Assembly (NCBI RefSeq): GCF_000473265.1
Contig: NZ_KI421511.1
Location: 8,406,415 to 8,470,414 of the forward strand
Direction of reading: 5' to 3'
Source: Amycolatopsis thermoflava N1165
Lineage (GTDB): Bacteria > Actinomycetota > Actinomycetes > Mycobacteriales > Pseudonocardiaceae
Length of the DNA stretch: 64,000 nt
This document shows positions 9,211 to 18,254 of the stretch, in pieces; position 1 is the first letter of the stretch, and the number at the start of each line of letters is the position of its first letter. The translations under genes and the position numbers were made by a program. The notes below the pieces were generated by a model. It was not told the origin of the DNA. It saw only the letters and a list, made by a program, of their open reading frames with translations, and made no database searches.

Positions 9211-9808
9211 TGGGCGCTGCCGCACCGGCCGTGCGCAGCGCGAGCACGGCGAATTCGTCCGCGAGGTCCGGCACGCTGAAGTGGCCGCCGGGGTGGTACC
9301 AGCGGCCCACCTCGGTCCACGTGCTCAGCAGCACCTTCGCGAGCAGGGCGTTGTCGGCCGTCGGCTGGAAGACGCCGGTGCGGATGCCGCGTTCCAGCAG
9401 CCGCTCGACGAGGTGACCGAGCCGCAGACGGCTGCCCCGGATTTCGGCTGCCTGCGGCTCGGGGAGGTTGCGCCACTCCGCGTGGCTGATCGAGGTCTCC
9501 TTGCGGTAGGTGGCCGAGAACGTGGTCAACGCCTGGGCCACTTCCGCGAGCTGGCGGGCCGGGTCTTCGCCCGCGCGCAGGATCGCGTCGGCCGTGACGC
9601 GCTCGGCCTCGGAGTGTGTGCGTGAAATGATGGAGTAGAGCAGTTCTTCCTTCGAGCGGAAGTGGTTGTAGAGCGCGCCGGAGGTGAGTCGCAGCGCCGC
9701 CGTGATGTGCCGGACGCTGGTGCGGTCGTAGCCCTGCTCGAAGAACAGGTCGATCGCCGCCGCACGGACGCGGTCGGCCGCGGTGGTTCGCGCTGTGGAG
9801 TTCCCCAT
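9182..9808 (-). CDS. TetR family transcriptional regulator
   Basis: A 208-residue repressor with an N-terminal TetR helix-turn-helix (RVRAAAIDLFFEQGYDRTSV, then a recognition helix ending ALYNHFRSKEELLY) and an all-helical ligand domain. The closely spaced convergent ligase/ABC operon and the motif shared with the thiolase promoter suggest it controls this uptake module, perhaps sensing an acyl-CoA. The ATG lies 19 bp from a probable autoregulatory operator. Confidence 0.82.
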   Translation of the reverse strand: MGNSTARTTAADRVRAAAIDLFFEQGYDRTSVRHITAALRLTSGALYNHFRSKEELLYSIISRTHSEAERVTADAILRAGEDPARQLAEVAQALTTFSATYRKETSISHAEWRNLPEPQAAEIRGSRLRLGHLVERLLERGIRTGVFQPTADNALLAKVLLSTWTEVGRWYHPGGHFSVPDLADEFAVLALRTAGAAAPISVERFAPA

Positions 9809-9827
9809 AGCCCGATCGTACTGCTTG

Positions 9828-9841
9828 AATGAACGTTCGTT
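9828..9841. promoter_or_regulatory. Candidate TetR autoregulatory operator
   Basis: AATGAACGTTCGTT is an inverted repeat with one mismatch per arm, centred on AACGTT, just upstream of the TetR start at 9808. Its core recurs at 2818-2825 upstream of the thiolase. Confidence 0.5.
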
Positions 9842-10454
9842 GCCCGCTTCAGTACCCGGGGTACCACACTGACCGATGGGTGCCGGGGGTTGTAGACGAG
9901 CAGCGGTAGCATCGCGCCGATGACCGAGATGTCCGGCGTGGCGAACCCGGACGACGCGAGCCCCGCTGCTGTCGGTCTGGACGGTCCGGAATGAGTAGCT
10001 GGTCAGCCGGCGGTTGGATCATGGGGAGGTTGACGGGTTGCAGCCGACGGGGATGGGGCATGTTGCAGCAGTTGACCAAGTGGCTCCGCCGAGCGGGAGC
10101 AAGTCTGGAGCGCGGCAGGTTCGAGTCTTGAACCCGGACCATCACCGTCCCCACTCGGTTTGCCTGCGCGGATGGTTCTCGGTTCCGCAGGTCAAAGTCT
10201 CGCCGGTGTAGCCTGCTGGCTCTGGAGCCAAGGCGAGCGGGCTTCCTCGGGACCGGACTGCGGAAATCCGAGATCGAGGTGGGGTGGGACAGAAACCTTG
10301 TCCAGTGTCCGCTCGTTCTGCCACACCTGCACAGTGCCGGGGTCGCAATTGCTTCTAGCGCAACTGGTGCTCTGTCTTCCTGCCTGAGTGCGGGAATGCC
10401 AGCCTCGCCGGTGCGGGTGATGCCGATCGTTTTCACAGCTGGTCCACGACGTTG
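9842..10454. other. Gene-poor stretch, no supported coding region
   Basis: About 610 bp without a convincing gene. Open frames here lack codon bias, family motifs or ribosome sites, and base composition is patchier than in the neighbours. Together with the truncated genes that follow, it looks like a recombination or decay scar. No intact RNA gene was recognised. Confidence 0.5.
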
Positions 10455-10757
10455 TCAGCGGCCGACGGAGCGCTCGATCATCTCCAGCGCGGCGTTCTTG
10501 GCGCGCTGCAACTCCTCCGCGCTGAGGCCCGCCTTGTGCAGGAATTCGATTCCTTGCCTGACGGCGATCAGGGCGCGTGCGGTCGACTCCGGGTCGATGT
10601 CCTCGTCGATCTCGCCGCTGTCGCGCGCTTCGGTGATCCGCCGGGTGAATAGGGCGAGCGTTTCGTCGTACAGCGGGCACGCGCGGGTTCGCACGTCTTC
10701 GTCCTGCGCGCTCAGTGCTGCGACGCTGTTGGCCATCAGGCAGCCCTGCGGAGGGCA
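10455..10757 (-). pseudogene. TetR regulator remnant (C-terminal ligand domain only)
   Basis: The frame encodes the C-terminal half of a TetR protein: GCLMANSVAALSAQDEDVR, then DETLALFTRRITEARDSGEI and a final helix ending IERSVGR. The N-terminal DNA-binding domain, which should lie at higher coordinates, is missing: residues before about 10757 are arginine/threonine-rich noise. It therefore cannot bind DNA in the usual way. It sits head to head with an SDR remnant whose 5' end is also gone. Confidence 0.7.
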
Positions 10758-10892
10758 GCTCCATGCGACCGCCCTCGTCGAACGTGTCGGCCGATGTGAC
10801 GCCGTGCCACGGGCTCGGGTTCGCGGTCGCCGCGGCATCGAGCCCGGCCTGCTGGCTCCACGCCGACAGCTGACGGGCCTCTCGCGCCGGCC

Positions 10893-11027
10893 ATGCTCGG
10901 CGTCATGGCGACGGACCGGTACGGCACCGCGGCCGAGGTCGCCGCCTTCGTCTCCTACCTCGCCGGGCCGGAAGCCGCGTACATCACCGGCTCCAGCCTC
11001 AACATCGACGGCGGATTCACCGCGTAA
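10893..11027 (+). pseudogene. SDR remnant (C-terminal ~44 residues)
   Basis: The frame ending at TAA 11025-11027 encodes RYGTAAEVAAFVSYLAGPEA, then YITGSSLNIDGGFTA, the unmistakable C-terminal cap of a FabG-like SDR (RxGxxxEVAxxVxYLAG...ITGxxxxxDGG). The Rossmann half and active site are absent. TetR and FabG-like SDR genes are often divergent neighbours, so this and the TetR fragment to its left look like the two outer ends of one pair after an internal deletion. Confidence 0.75.
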
Positions 11028-11033
11028 CCCGGC

Positions 11034-12098
11034 TCAGCGGGGCGGCTCGTCGTAGCCCTCTTTTCGCAGGCCAGAGCGGTAGGTGCGGTCCATCACCCGG
11101 CGCAGCAGCCGGGTCGCACCGGGGACCGCCTTGAGTAGGAAGGCGCCGCCCGCGGCCGTCGCCGAGTTCGCGGCCACGTGTTTTCCCGCCACGGCAAGGA
11201 GATCCGGCACCGGTGCCCGGTCGACGCCGGGGTTCCACGGCTGCGCGTCCACCACCGCGTTGTTGACGGCGATCTCGGCGTCCTCGACGGTGACGAGCAG
11301 CGCCGCGTGCGGTGGCTTTCCGCGCAGCGCAAGCGGCTCCAGATGCGCCGGATCGACGGTGATCGCGCCCCGTCCGCGGACGTGCAGCACCTCGTCGCGG
11401 CCCGGGACGAGCGCGGCGAACGACAGCCGGTCGTCCTGCAGCAGGTTGTGCAGCGCGTCGGCGCGCTTGTTGCCCTTCCGGTCCGGGATGACGAGCGTGC
11501 GGCCGTCCAGTATCCGCGCCACAGCCTCCCGGTCCCCGCGCGGGCTCGTGTCGCTCCCGCCAGCCGGGTCCCAAGTGGACAGCGCGAGGAACGGCGCCGC
11601 GGCGAGGAACTCGGCGACCCCGCGCAGCGGACCGTCTCCTCCGGGCGCGGCGGACGGCCCGGCCGGATCGCGGGGCTGCCACAGCCTGGACCGGAGGATG
11701 GCCTGCGCGCAGTGGACGTAGGCCTCCGTGACGTCGGCGAAGATCCGCTCGCCCTTCCGCTTGGCCACGGAACCGTTGACACGCAACACCTCCCCGACAC
11801 CCGGCAGGAGGAAGAAGAACGAGATCGCGCCCCGCGCGTCGCCGTCCAGGGTGAACGAGATCCGGGTGGCCGAGTGGACGCGCACGAACCCCGGCGCGCC
11901 GCCGAGGAACGTCGTCCGGCTCGCGCCGTCGGCGTCCCGGTAGCCGACGGCCGCGATCGGCGAACGGGCCAGGACGGCCCGGCACCCCTCGTCGAGGGCG
12001 GAGATCTGCTTGAGCGTGATCATCGGCGCCGGGCGCCCGACGACGGACTCGACCTCGTCCGCCGTGGTGAGCTGGTGTGGTGCATCAGCGCAGGTCAT
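11034..12098 (-). CDS. Pyridoxamine 5'-phosphate oxidase-family (PPOX) flavin-binding protein
   Basis: A 354-residue protein with two split-barrel segments of the PPOX/FMN-binding type: one around residues 40-140 (AVLARSPIAAVGYRDADG, VRVHSATRISFTLDG) and one around 160-290 (AEFLAAAPFLALSTWDPAGG, RTLVIPDRKGNKRADALHNL). This tandem arrangement occurs in uncharacterised actinobacterial PPOX proteins, thought to bind FMN or F420; no substrate can be assigned. It is divergent from a TetR gene with a perfect inverted repeat between them, so it is probably the TetR target. Confidence 0.7.
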   Translation of the reverse strand: MTCADAPHQLTTADEVESVVGRPAPMITLKQISALDEGCRAVLARSPIAAVGYRDADGASRTTFLGGAPGFVRVHSATRISFTLDGDARGAISFFFLLPGVGEVLRVNGSVAKRKGERIFADVTEAYVHCAQAILRSRLWQPRDPAGPSAAPGGDGPLRGVAEFLAAAPFLALSTWDPAGGSDTSPRGDREAVARILDGRTLVIPDRKGNKRADALHNLLQDDRLSFAALVPGRDEVLHVRGRGAITVDPAHLEPLALRGKPPHAALLVTVEDAEIAVNNAVVDAQPWNPGVDRAPVPDLLAVAGKHVAANSATAAGGAFLLKAVPGATRLLRRVMDRTYRSGLRKEGYDEPPR

Positions 12099-12107
12099 GC
12101 CACTATT

Positions 12108-12123
12108 CTGAGCAATAGCTCAG
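12108..12123. promoter_or_regulatory. Perfect inverted repeat between PPOX and TetR genes
   Basis: CTGAGC-AATA-GCTCAG has two perfect 6-bp arms around a 4-bp centre. It lies 10 bp upstream of the PPOX start and 43 bp upstream of the divergent TetR start, the expected place for a shared TetR operator. Confidence 0.55.
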
Positions 12124-12165
12124 CTTTTTGGCTACTCGCTTTTCGCGCCAGGAGGAGGATGCGCG

Positions 12166-12816
12166 ATGCCGTCGGACGACCGTCGTCTTCAAGCACGTCG
12201 CAAGCCCCGGCAGGTGCGCGCGGAGCTGACCCGCGAGCGCATCCTCACCGCCGCTGCTCACGTTTTCGCCGAGCACGGCTACGCCGCCGGCACCACCAAC
12301 CGCATCGCCGAGCGCGCCGGCATCTCGATCGGCTCGCTGTACCAGTACTTCCCGAACAAGGACGCCATCCTCGCCGAACTGCTGGTGCGGCACATCGACC
12401 GCGGTCGGTGGACGTCCGCCGACCAGCTCGACCTGTCGCCGGGCACGCTGGAAGCGCTGGTCCGGGCTCTCGTCCGGGACGCGATCGACAACCACCGCGA
12501 CGATCCCCAGCTGCTGCGGATCATGATCGAGCAGGCGCCGGTTTCGCGGGACCTGCTCGACACGATCGACCGGCACGGGAAGATGCGCGTCGGGCAGGTG
12601 CGCGACCTGCTGGCCCGTCACCCGGACGTGGGTGTCCGGGACCTGGACACGGCGGCGGAGCTGATCGTGTTCACCGTGGAGACGAACACGCATCGCGCGA
12701 TGGCCGACCCGCGGACCACCGGGATCGAGGCGCTGGAGAACGAGCTGGTGGCCATGGTGACCCGGTACCTGCGCGGGGACCGCCCCGCACCGGGCGGTCA
12801 GGCGGACGCGCGCTGA
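12166..12816 (+). CDS. TetR family transcriptional regulator
   Basis: A 216-residue TetR repressor preceded by a strong GGAGGAGG. The HTH is clear (ERILTAAAHVFAEHGYAAGT, then TTNRIAERAGISIGSLYQYF with FPNKDAI following), and the rest is a helical ligand domain. It probably regulates itself and the divergent PPOX protein through the 12108-12123 palindrome. Its 3' end overlaps the converging ArsR gene by 19 bp. Confidence 0.85.
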   Translation: MPSDDRRLQARRKPRQVRAELTRERILTAAAHVFAEHGYAAGTTNRIAERAGISIGSLYQYFPNKDAILAELLVRHIDRGRWTSADQLDLSPGTLEALVRALVRDAIDNHRDDPQLLRIMIEQAPVSRDLLDTIDRHGKMRVGQVRDLLARHPDVGVRDLDTAAELIVFTVETNTHRAMADPRTTGIEALENELVAMVTRYLRGDRPAPGGQADAR

Positions 12817-13148
12817 CGGCCTGCCTCCCGGCGGGCGGACTCGATGATCGTGTCCAGCAGGCCGGGGAAGGCGCGTTCCAGGTCGGCCCGGCGGAGTTCG
12901 TTCAGCTTCACCGTGCCCTGGTAGTGCTGCCGGATGATCCCGGCCTGCCGGAGGACCTTGAAGTGGTGCGTGCTGGTCGACCGGGTGACGTTGATGTCGA
13001 ACGTGCCGCACGCCATGTCCTCGCCGGAATCGGCTAGTTGCCGCACGATGCTGCGCCGCACCGGGTCGGTCAGCGCGTCGAGCACGCCCTGCAGCGTGAT
13101 GTCCTCCGCGGCGGGGTGGTCGTTGATCCGGTCCGTCACGGCACCCAT
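12798..13148 (-). CDS. ArsR-type winged-helix repressor
   Basis: A 116-residue regulator with an ArsR HTH (VLDALTDPVRRSIVRQLADS, then TRSTSTHHFKVLRQAGIIRQ). It has one Cys (residue 47) and no typical metal-binding cysteine pair, so it is more likely a small-molecule or redox-sensing member than a metal sensor. It is divergent from an MFS exporter; two direct repeats in the exporter promoter are plausible binding sites. Confidence 0.82.
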   Translation of the reverse strand: MGAVTDRINDHPAAEDITLQGVLDALTDPVRRSIVRQLADSGEDMACGTFDINVTRSTSTHHFKVLRQAGIIRQHYQGTVKLNELRRADLERAFPGLLDTIIESARREAGRQRASA

Positions 13149-13163
13149 ATTACGATGATCGTC

Positions 13164-13198
13164 GAAGTTTGACCACCATGAAGTTTGATGGCTATCGT
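13164..13198 (+). promoter_or_regulatory. MFS exporter promoter with duplicated ArsR-type sites
   Basis: TTGACC (13169-13174) and TATCGT (13193-13198) form -35/-10 elements with an 18-bp spacer. Two identical 9-mers GAAGTTTGA (13164-13172 and 13180-13188), 16 bp apart, overlap the -35 and fill the spacer, so a bound repressor would block polymerase. The predicted start of transcription (about 13205) coincides with the GTG at 13206. A further 11-bp palindrome, ACGATGATCGT, lies at 13152-13162. Confidence 0.5.
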
Positions 13199-13205
13199 AC
13201 TAACC

Positions 13206-14573
13206 GTGCGTGACTCCTCTGGTCTGAAACTCGCCGCGCTCGCCACGGGCTTCGTCATGGCCTCGCTCGACGTGACCGTCGTCAACGTCGCGGGCAGCGC
13301 GATCCAGCAGCAACTGCACGCTTCGCTGTCCGAGCTCACCTGGATCGTCGACGGCTACGTGCTGGTGTTCGCGTCGCTGCTGATGCTCGCCGGCGGCCTG
13401 GCGAACCGCTTCGGTGCGCGGGCCGTCTACCTGGCCGGCATGGCGGTCTTCTTCGCCGCCTCACTCGCCTGCGCGCTCGCGCCCACCGCCGGGGTGCTCA
13501 TCGCCGCGCGGCTCGTCCAGGGCGCGGGCGCCGCGTTGTTCATGCCGAGTTCCCTGTCCCTGCTGGTGTTCTCGTTCCCCGACAAGCGCCAGCGCACTCG
13601 GATGCTGGGGCTCTGGTCGGCGATCGTCGCCACCTCGGCCGCGCTCGGGCCGACCCTCGGCGGCCTGTTGGTAAGCGCTTTCAGCTGGCCCAGCATCTTC
13701 CTGCTCAACCTGCCCATCGGCGTCGCCGGCATCCTGCTGACCCGGCGCTGCATCCCACCGGTCGGCGGGCGCCGTGTCCGGCTGGCCGTGCCGGGGCACG
13801 TCCTGTGGATCGCGGCGCTCGCCGCGCTGAGCTTCGTGCTCATCGAAGGCCCGCGGCTGGGCTGGCTGGCCCGCCCGGTGCTGGCCGCGTACGTGGTGCT
13901 CGGCTTCGCCGCTGCCGCGCTCGTCACCCGCGAACGGCGGGCCGAGCACGTGGTCATGCCGTGGAACCTGTTCCGCGGCGCGGGTTTCACCGGCGCGAAC
14001 CTGGTCGGCTTCGCGTTCAACTTCGCCGTCTACGGCGGCATGTTCATGCTCAGCCTGTACTTCCAGCACGCCCGCGGCGCCGGCCCGTTCCTCGCCGGGC
14101 TGGAGCTGCTGCCGATGACGATCTGGTTCCCGCTGGGCAACCTGGTCTACTCGCGCATCGCGGGCCGGATCCCGAACGGGGTGCTGCTGACGGTCTTCCT
14201 GCTGGTCGCCGGCGTCGCGTCGCTCGCCATGGCCGGAATGTCGACCGACACGCCGTACTGGGTGCTGGCCGTCGCCGTCGCGGTGGCCAACGTCGGCGCG
14301 GGCATCATCTCGCCCGGGATGACCGCCGCGCTGGTCGAGTTCGCCGGGGTGGCACACGCGAACGTGGCGGGCGCCGTGCTCAACGCCAACCGCCAGATCG
14401 GCACGCTGGTCGGCGTCGCGGCGATGAGCGTCGTGCTCGGCACCGTCACGGACTGGAACCGCGGCCCCGGCCTGTCTTTCCTGCTCCTCGGCGGCGCCTA
14501 CCTCGCCGGCGCGGCCGGCGCGTGGTGGCTGATCGCCAGGTCCGAACGTCAGGCGCGGAACGTGCGGCGGTAG
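13206..14573 (+). CDS. MFS drug-type exporter (DHA2-like)
   Basis: A 455-residue proton-driven efflux protein with about 14 membrane segments. DHA-type signatures include LDVTVVNVAGSAIQQQL in segment 1, the WIVDGYVL and GARAVYLAGM loops, and LGPTLGGLLV of motif C. Start choice: GTG 13206 fits a leaderless transcript from the promoter just upstream; the earlier in-frame TTG 13185 and ATG 13188 lie inside that promoter. Likely repressed by the divergent ArsR protein. The last 25 bp overlap the converging AraC-family gene. Confidence 0.82.
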   Translation: MRDSSGLKLAALATGFVMASLDVTVVNVAGSAIQQQLHASLSELTWIVDGYVLVFASLLMLAGGLANRFGARAVYLAGMAVFFAASLACALAPTAGVLIAARLVQGAGAALFMPSSLSLLVFSFPDKRQRTRMLGLWSAIVATSAALGPTLGGLLVSAFSWPSIFLLNLPIGVAGILLTRRCIPPVGGRRVRLAVPGHVLWIAALAALSFVLIEGPRLGWLARPVLAAYVVLGFAAAALVTRERRAEHVVMPWNLFRGAGFTGANLVGFAFNFAVYGGMFMLSLYFQHARGAGPFLAGLELLPMTIWFPLGNLVYSRIAGRIPNGVLLTVFLLVAGVASLAMAGMSTDTPYWVLAVAVAVANVGAGIISPGMTAALVEFAGVAHANVAGAVLNANRQIGTLVGVAAMSVVLGTVTDWNRGPGLSFLLLGGAYLAGAAGAWWLIARSERQARNVRR

Positions 14574-15484
14574 GTGTCCGGCGGCACCCCGACCGCGCGG
14601 TGGAAGTGGCGGCGCAGCGTCGTCGCGGTGCCCATGCCCGCCGCGGCGGCGATCGCGTCGATGCTGTCGTCCGTGCTCTCCAGCAGCTCCTGCGCGCGGC
14701 GGATCCGTTGCGCGAGCAGCCACCGCAGCGGGGTGGTGCCGGTGACGGCGCGGAAGTGCCGCGCCAGGTGCCGTGAGCTCAGGTTCGCCTGGCGGGCCAG
14801 GTCCTCCACCGTCAACGGCTGGTCCAGCCGCCGCATCACCCACGGCAGCAGCTCGGCCAGCGGATGGCCGTCGTCCTCCGGCACCGGCGTGCTGACGAAC
14901 TGCGCCTGCCCGCCTTCCCGGTGCGGCGGCACGACCAGGCGGCGGGCGACCACGTTGGCGATCGCCGAACCGTGGTCGAGCCGGACCAGGTGCAGGCACA
15001 GGTCCATCGCCGCCGCCTTGCCCGCGGAGGTGAGCACGCGGCCGTTGTCCACGTAGAGCACGTCCGGGTCCACTTCGATCCGCGGGTAGCGCGCGGCGAG
15101 TTCGTCGGTGTGGGCCCAGTGGGTGGTCGCGCGCAGCCCGTCCAGCAGGCCGGCCGCCGCGAGCACGAACGCGCCGGTGCACAGCGACACCACGCGCGCG
15201 CCCGACTCGTGAGCCGCGCGCACCGCGTCGACCAGGTCGGCGGGCGGGTCCTCGTCGACGTCGGCCAGCGCGGGGACGATCACGGTGTCCGCCTCGGCCA
15301 GCCGGTCGAAACCGCCGTCCGGCTCGACCCGGAACCGGCCGGCCCGCACCGGGCGCGGGCCGCACACGCTGAGGTCGTACCACGGGACGCGTACGGCATC
15401 CGGCGGCGAGCCGAAGACCTCGCAGGCCAGCGCCAGCTCGAAGTGCAGCATGCCGTCGGTGGTGGCGACGGCGACGGAGTTCAT
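14549..15484 (-). CDS. GlxA-type AraC family regulator (DJ-1/PfpI + AraC HTH)
   Basis: A 311-residue activator with an N-terminal DJ-1/PfpI-like domain (about 1-170, nucleophile elbow VVSLCTGAFVLAAAG) and a C-terminal double AraC HTH (about 210-311: EDLARQANLSSRHLARHF and IDAIAAAAGMGTATTLRRHF). Such regulators sense metabolites; several in other bacteria control choline, betaine or carnitine genes, which is suggestive given the bet and sox genes nearby but not proof. Start ATG at 15484. It is divergent from a saccharopine dehydrogenase-like gene. Confidence 0.85.
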   Translation of the reverse strand: MNSVAVATTDGMLHFELALACEVFGSPPDAVRVPWYDLSVCGPRPVRAGRFRVEPDGGFDRLAEADTVIVPALADVDEDPPADLVDAVRAAHESGARVVSLCTGAFVLAAAGLLDGLRATTHWAHTDELAARYPRIEVDPDVLYVDNGRVLTSAGKAAAMDLCLHLVRLDHGSAIANVVARRLVVPPHREGGQAQFVSTPVPEDDGHPLAELLPWVMRRLDQPLTVEDLARQANLSSRHLARHFRAVTGTTPLRWLLAQRIRRAQELLESTDDSIDAIAAAAGMGTATTLRRHFHRAVGVPPDTYRRTFRA

Positions 15485-15538
15485 GTCCGAAAGTGTACGG
15501 GTCGTGTCGTTCCGGACACTGGGCAGCGGCGGCCCGGC

Positions 15539-15554
15539 CGGACAGGATTGTCCG
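15539..15554. promoter_or_regulatory. Inverted repeat in the AraC/saccharopine dehydrogenase intergenic region
   Basis: CGGACA-GGAT-TGTCCG, perfect 6-bp arms, lies midway between the divergent starts (15484 and 15587). The same half-site, TGTCCG or CGGACA, also occurs at 15484-15489 and 15513-15518, giving several copies of one element in about 70 bp. It is a candidate operator. Confidence 0.4.
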
Positions 15555-15586
15555 CAGTGGATCACTTCGAGCACGTGGGAGCAGGC

Positions 15587-16606
15587 ATGGGACGGGTTGC
15601 GGTGTACGGGGCGTACGGGCACACCGGGCGGTTCGTGGTCGCGGAGCTGCGCGAGCGCGGGCACGTCCCGCTGCTGCTGGGCCGCGACCGGGAGAAGCTG
15701 CTGGCGGTGGCGCAGCCGGACCTCGAGGTGCGGCCGGCGGCGGTCGACGACCCGGCTGCCCTGGACCGCGCCCTCGCCGGGGCGGACGCCGTGATCAACT
15801 GCGCGGGGCCCTTCGCGACGACCGCCGCCCCGCTGGTCGAGGCGGCACTACGGGCGGGCATCCCGTACGTCGACGTGGCCGCCGAAATCGAGGCGAACGC
15901 CGACACCTTCGCGCACTTCGCGGAGCGGGCCGGGGACAAGGTGGTCGTCCCGGCGATGGCGTTCTTCGGCGGCCTCGGCGACCTGCTGGTCACCGCCGCC
16001 ATGGGGGACTGGACAGCGGCCGACGAGGTGCACATCGCCTACGGCCTGAGCAGCTGGCACCCCACCGCCGGAACCCTCGCCGCGGGCGCGGTGTCGCGGC
16101 AGCGCCGGGACGACCGGCGCGTCCGCTACACCGGCGGACGGCTGGAGTACCACGACGACGCCCTGCCGGCGCTGGAGTGGGAGTTCCCCGCGCCACTCGG
16201 GCCACAGGACGTCATCGGGGAGTTCAGCATGGCCGACATCGTCACCGTCCCCACCCACCTGGACGTGCCCGAGGTGCGCACCTACATGACGGCCAAGGCG
16301 GCGGCGGACCTGGCCGCGCCCGGCGCCACGGCCCCGTCCGCCGTCGACGAGCGGGGCCGCTCGGCACAGACCTTCGTCGTGGACGTCGTCGTCCGCCGCG
16401 GTGCCGAGGAGCGCCGGATCTCCGCCGCCGGGCAGGACATCTACGCGATCAGCGCGCCGCTCGCGGTGGAGGCCGTCGCCCGGATCCTGAGTGGACGGAC
16501 CAGGGCGACCGGCGTGCTCTCCGCGGGCGCGGCGTTCGACGCGCCGGACTTCCTGCGCGCGCTGGCGCCGCACCTGTCGCTGTCTCAGCCGGCGCTGTGC
16601 CGGTAG
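15587..16606 (+). CDS. Saccharopine dehydrogenase-like NAD(P)-binding protein
   Basis: A 339-residue protein with an N-terminal Rossmann fold ([28 protein letters not shown] is the dinucleotide loop) followed by [20 protein letters not shown], the pattern of the saccharopine dehydrogenase/trans-acting enoyl reductase family. Most members are not lysine-pathway enzymes, and the substrate is unknown. ATG at 15587 chosen because the Rossmann strand starts at once and upstream in-frame sequence runs antisense through the AraC gene. It overlaps betA tail to tail by 22 bp. Confidence 0.72.
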   Translation: MGRVAVYGAYGHTGRFVVAELRERGHVPLLLGRDREKLLAVAQPDLEVRPAAVDDPAALDRALAGADAVINCAGPFATTAAPLVEAALRAGIPYVDVAAEIEANADTFAHFAERAGDKVVVPAMAFFGGLGDLLVTAAMGDWTAADEVHIAYGLSSWHPTAGTLAAGAVSRQRRDDRRVRYTGGRLEYHDDALPALEWEFPAPLGPQDVIGEFSMADIVTVPTHLDVPEVRTYMTAKAAADLAAPGATAPSAVDERGRSAQTFVVDVVVRRGAEERRISAAGQDIYAISAPLAVEAVARILSGRTRATGVLSAGAAFDAPDFLRALAPHLSLSQPALCR

Positions 16607-18243
16607 AAGGGCTCCTTGATCGGCGCGAGCGGCGTGTTGCCGAGGATCAGGTCCGCCGCCTTCTCCGCGGTCATGATCACCGGCGCGTAGATGTTGCCGT
16701 TGGTGATGTAGGGCATCACCGAGGCGTCCACGACCCGCAGGCCCTCCGTGCCGTGCACCCGCATCGACCCGGGGTCCACGACGGACATGTCGTCGACGCC
16801 CATCTTCGCCGTGCAGGACGGATGCAGCGCGGTCTCCGCGTCCTTCGCCACCCAGTCCAGGATCTGCTCGTCGGTCTCCACGCCGGGGCCGGGGGAGATC
16901 TCGCCGCCGTTGTAGCGGTCCAGCGCGGGCTGGTTGAGGATCTTGCGGGCCACCCGCACGGCCTCCACCCACTCGCGCCGGTCGTTCTCCGTGGACAGGT
17001 AGTTGAACCGCAGCGCCGGGTGCCGCCGCGGGTCGGTCGAGGTGATCTTCACGCTGCCCCGGGTGTCTGCGTACATCGGTCCGACGTGGACCTGGTAGCC
17101 GTGCCCGCCGGCGGGCACCGAGCCGTCGTAGCGGATCGCGATCGGCAGGAAGTGGAACATCAGGTTCGGGTAGGCCACGGTGTCGTTGCTGCGCACGAAA
17201 CCGCCGCCCTCGAAGTGGTTCGTGGCGCCCGGACCGGACCGCAGGAACAGCCATTGCGCGCCGATCAGCGGGCGCTTCCACGTCGCCAGGTGCGGCTGCA
17301 TCGACACCGGTTCCTTGCAGGCGTACTGGATGTACACCTCGAGGTGGTCCTGCAGGTTCTCACCGACTCCGGGCAGGTCGTGGACCACGTCGATGCCGAG
17401 CCGGCGCAGCTCGGCCGCGTTGCCCACGCCTGACAGCTGCAACAGTTGCGGCGTGTTGATCGCTCCGCCGCACAGCACGACCTCCTTGCCGTACACCTCG
17501 CGTGGCGCGCTCCGCCCGGTCGAGTACTCGACCCCGATGGCTCGGTTGCCGCGGAACAGGACCTGCGACACGAACGCGCGCGTCTGCACGGTCAGGTTCT
17601 TCCGGTGCCGCACCGGGTGCAGGTAGGCGCGGGCGGCGGAGAGCCTGCGGCCGCGGCGCACGTTCCGGTCGAAGGGCGCGAACCCCTCCTGCCGGTAGCC
17701 GTTCACGTCGTCCGTGCGCGGGTACCCGGCCTGCTCCGCCGCGTCGAAGAACGCCTGGAACAACGGGTTCGACGCCGGTCCGCGTTCCAGCTCCAACGGG
17801 CCGTCGTGCCCGCGCCAGCGCCCGTCCGGCGGATCGGCGAGGCAGTTCTCCATGCGCTGGAAGTAGGGCAGGCAGTGCGCGTAGTCCCACTGGGACATCC
17901 CCGGGTCGGCGGCCCACCGTTCGTAGTCCATCGGGTTGCCCCGCTGGAAGATCATGCCGTTGATGCTGCTCGACCCGCCGAGGATCTTGCCGCGCGCGTG
18001 GTAGATGCGCCGCCGGTTCATGAACGGCTCGGGCTCGCTGCGGTAGCCCCAGTCGTAGAAGCGGCTGCCGATCGGGAAGGTGAGCGCGGCGGGCATGTGC
18101 ACGAACACGTCCCACTTGGCGTCCGACCGGCCCGCCTCCAGCACCAGCACCTTCACCTTCGGATCGGCCGACAGCCGGTTGGCCAGCACGCACCCGGCCG
18201 AGCCGCCGCCGACGATGATGAAGTCGTAGTTCTCGGTGCTCAC
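16585..18243 (-). CDS. betA: Choline dehydrogenase (GMC oxidoreductase)
   Basis: A 552-residue FAD enzyme that oxidises choline to betaine aldehyde. The N-terminal FAD site is [17 protein letters not shown]; the GMC signatures are [13 protein letters not shown] and the [16 protein letters not shown] segment; the active-site region is [10 protein letters not shown] and the C-terminal [18 protein letters not shown], all as in BetA. Length is normal. The GTG at 18243 has an excellent GAGGAGG; an in-frame extension without starts runs antisense upstream. It is third in the betB-permease-betA operon. A GMC paralogue with another alcohol substrate cannot be excluded, but the operon supports choline. 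Confidence 0.88.
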   Translation of the reverse strand: MSTENYDFIIVGGGSAGCVLANRLSADPKVKVLVLEAGRSDAKWDVFVHMPAALTFPIGSRFYDWGYRSEPEPFMNRRRIYHARGKILGGSSSINGMIFQRGNPMDYERWAADPGMSQWDYAHCLPYFQRMENCLADPPDGRWRGHDGPLELERGPASNPLFQAFFDAAEQAGYPRTDDVNGYRQEGFAPFDRNVRRGRRLSAARAYLHPVRHRKNLTVQTRAFVSQVLFRGNRAIGVEYSTGRSAPREVYGKEVVLCGGAINTPQLLQLSGVGNAAELRRLGIDVVHDLPGVGENLQDHLEVYIQYACKEPVSMQPHLATWKRPLIGAQWLFLRSGPGATNHFEGGGFVRSNDTVAYPNLMFHFLPIAIRYDGSVPAGGHGYQVHVGPMYADTRGSVKITSTDPRRHPALRFNYLSTENDRREWVEAVRVARKILNQPALDRYNGGEISPGPGVETDEQILDWVAKDAETALHPSCTAKMGVDDMSVVDPGSMRVHGTEGLRVVDASVMPYITNGNIYAPVIMTAEKAADLILGNTPLAPIKEPFYRHSAG

Positions 18244-18254
18244 GTTCGTCCTCC

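Noticed and set aside
10085-10160. tRNA gene or attachment-site remnant
   Set aside because: CAGGTTCGAGTCTTG resembles a T-arm, but no acceptor, D- or anticodon arms can be folded around it.
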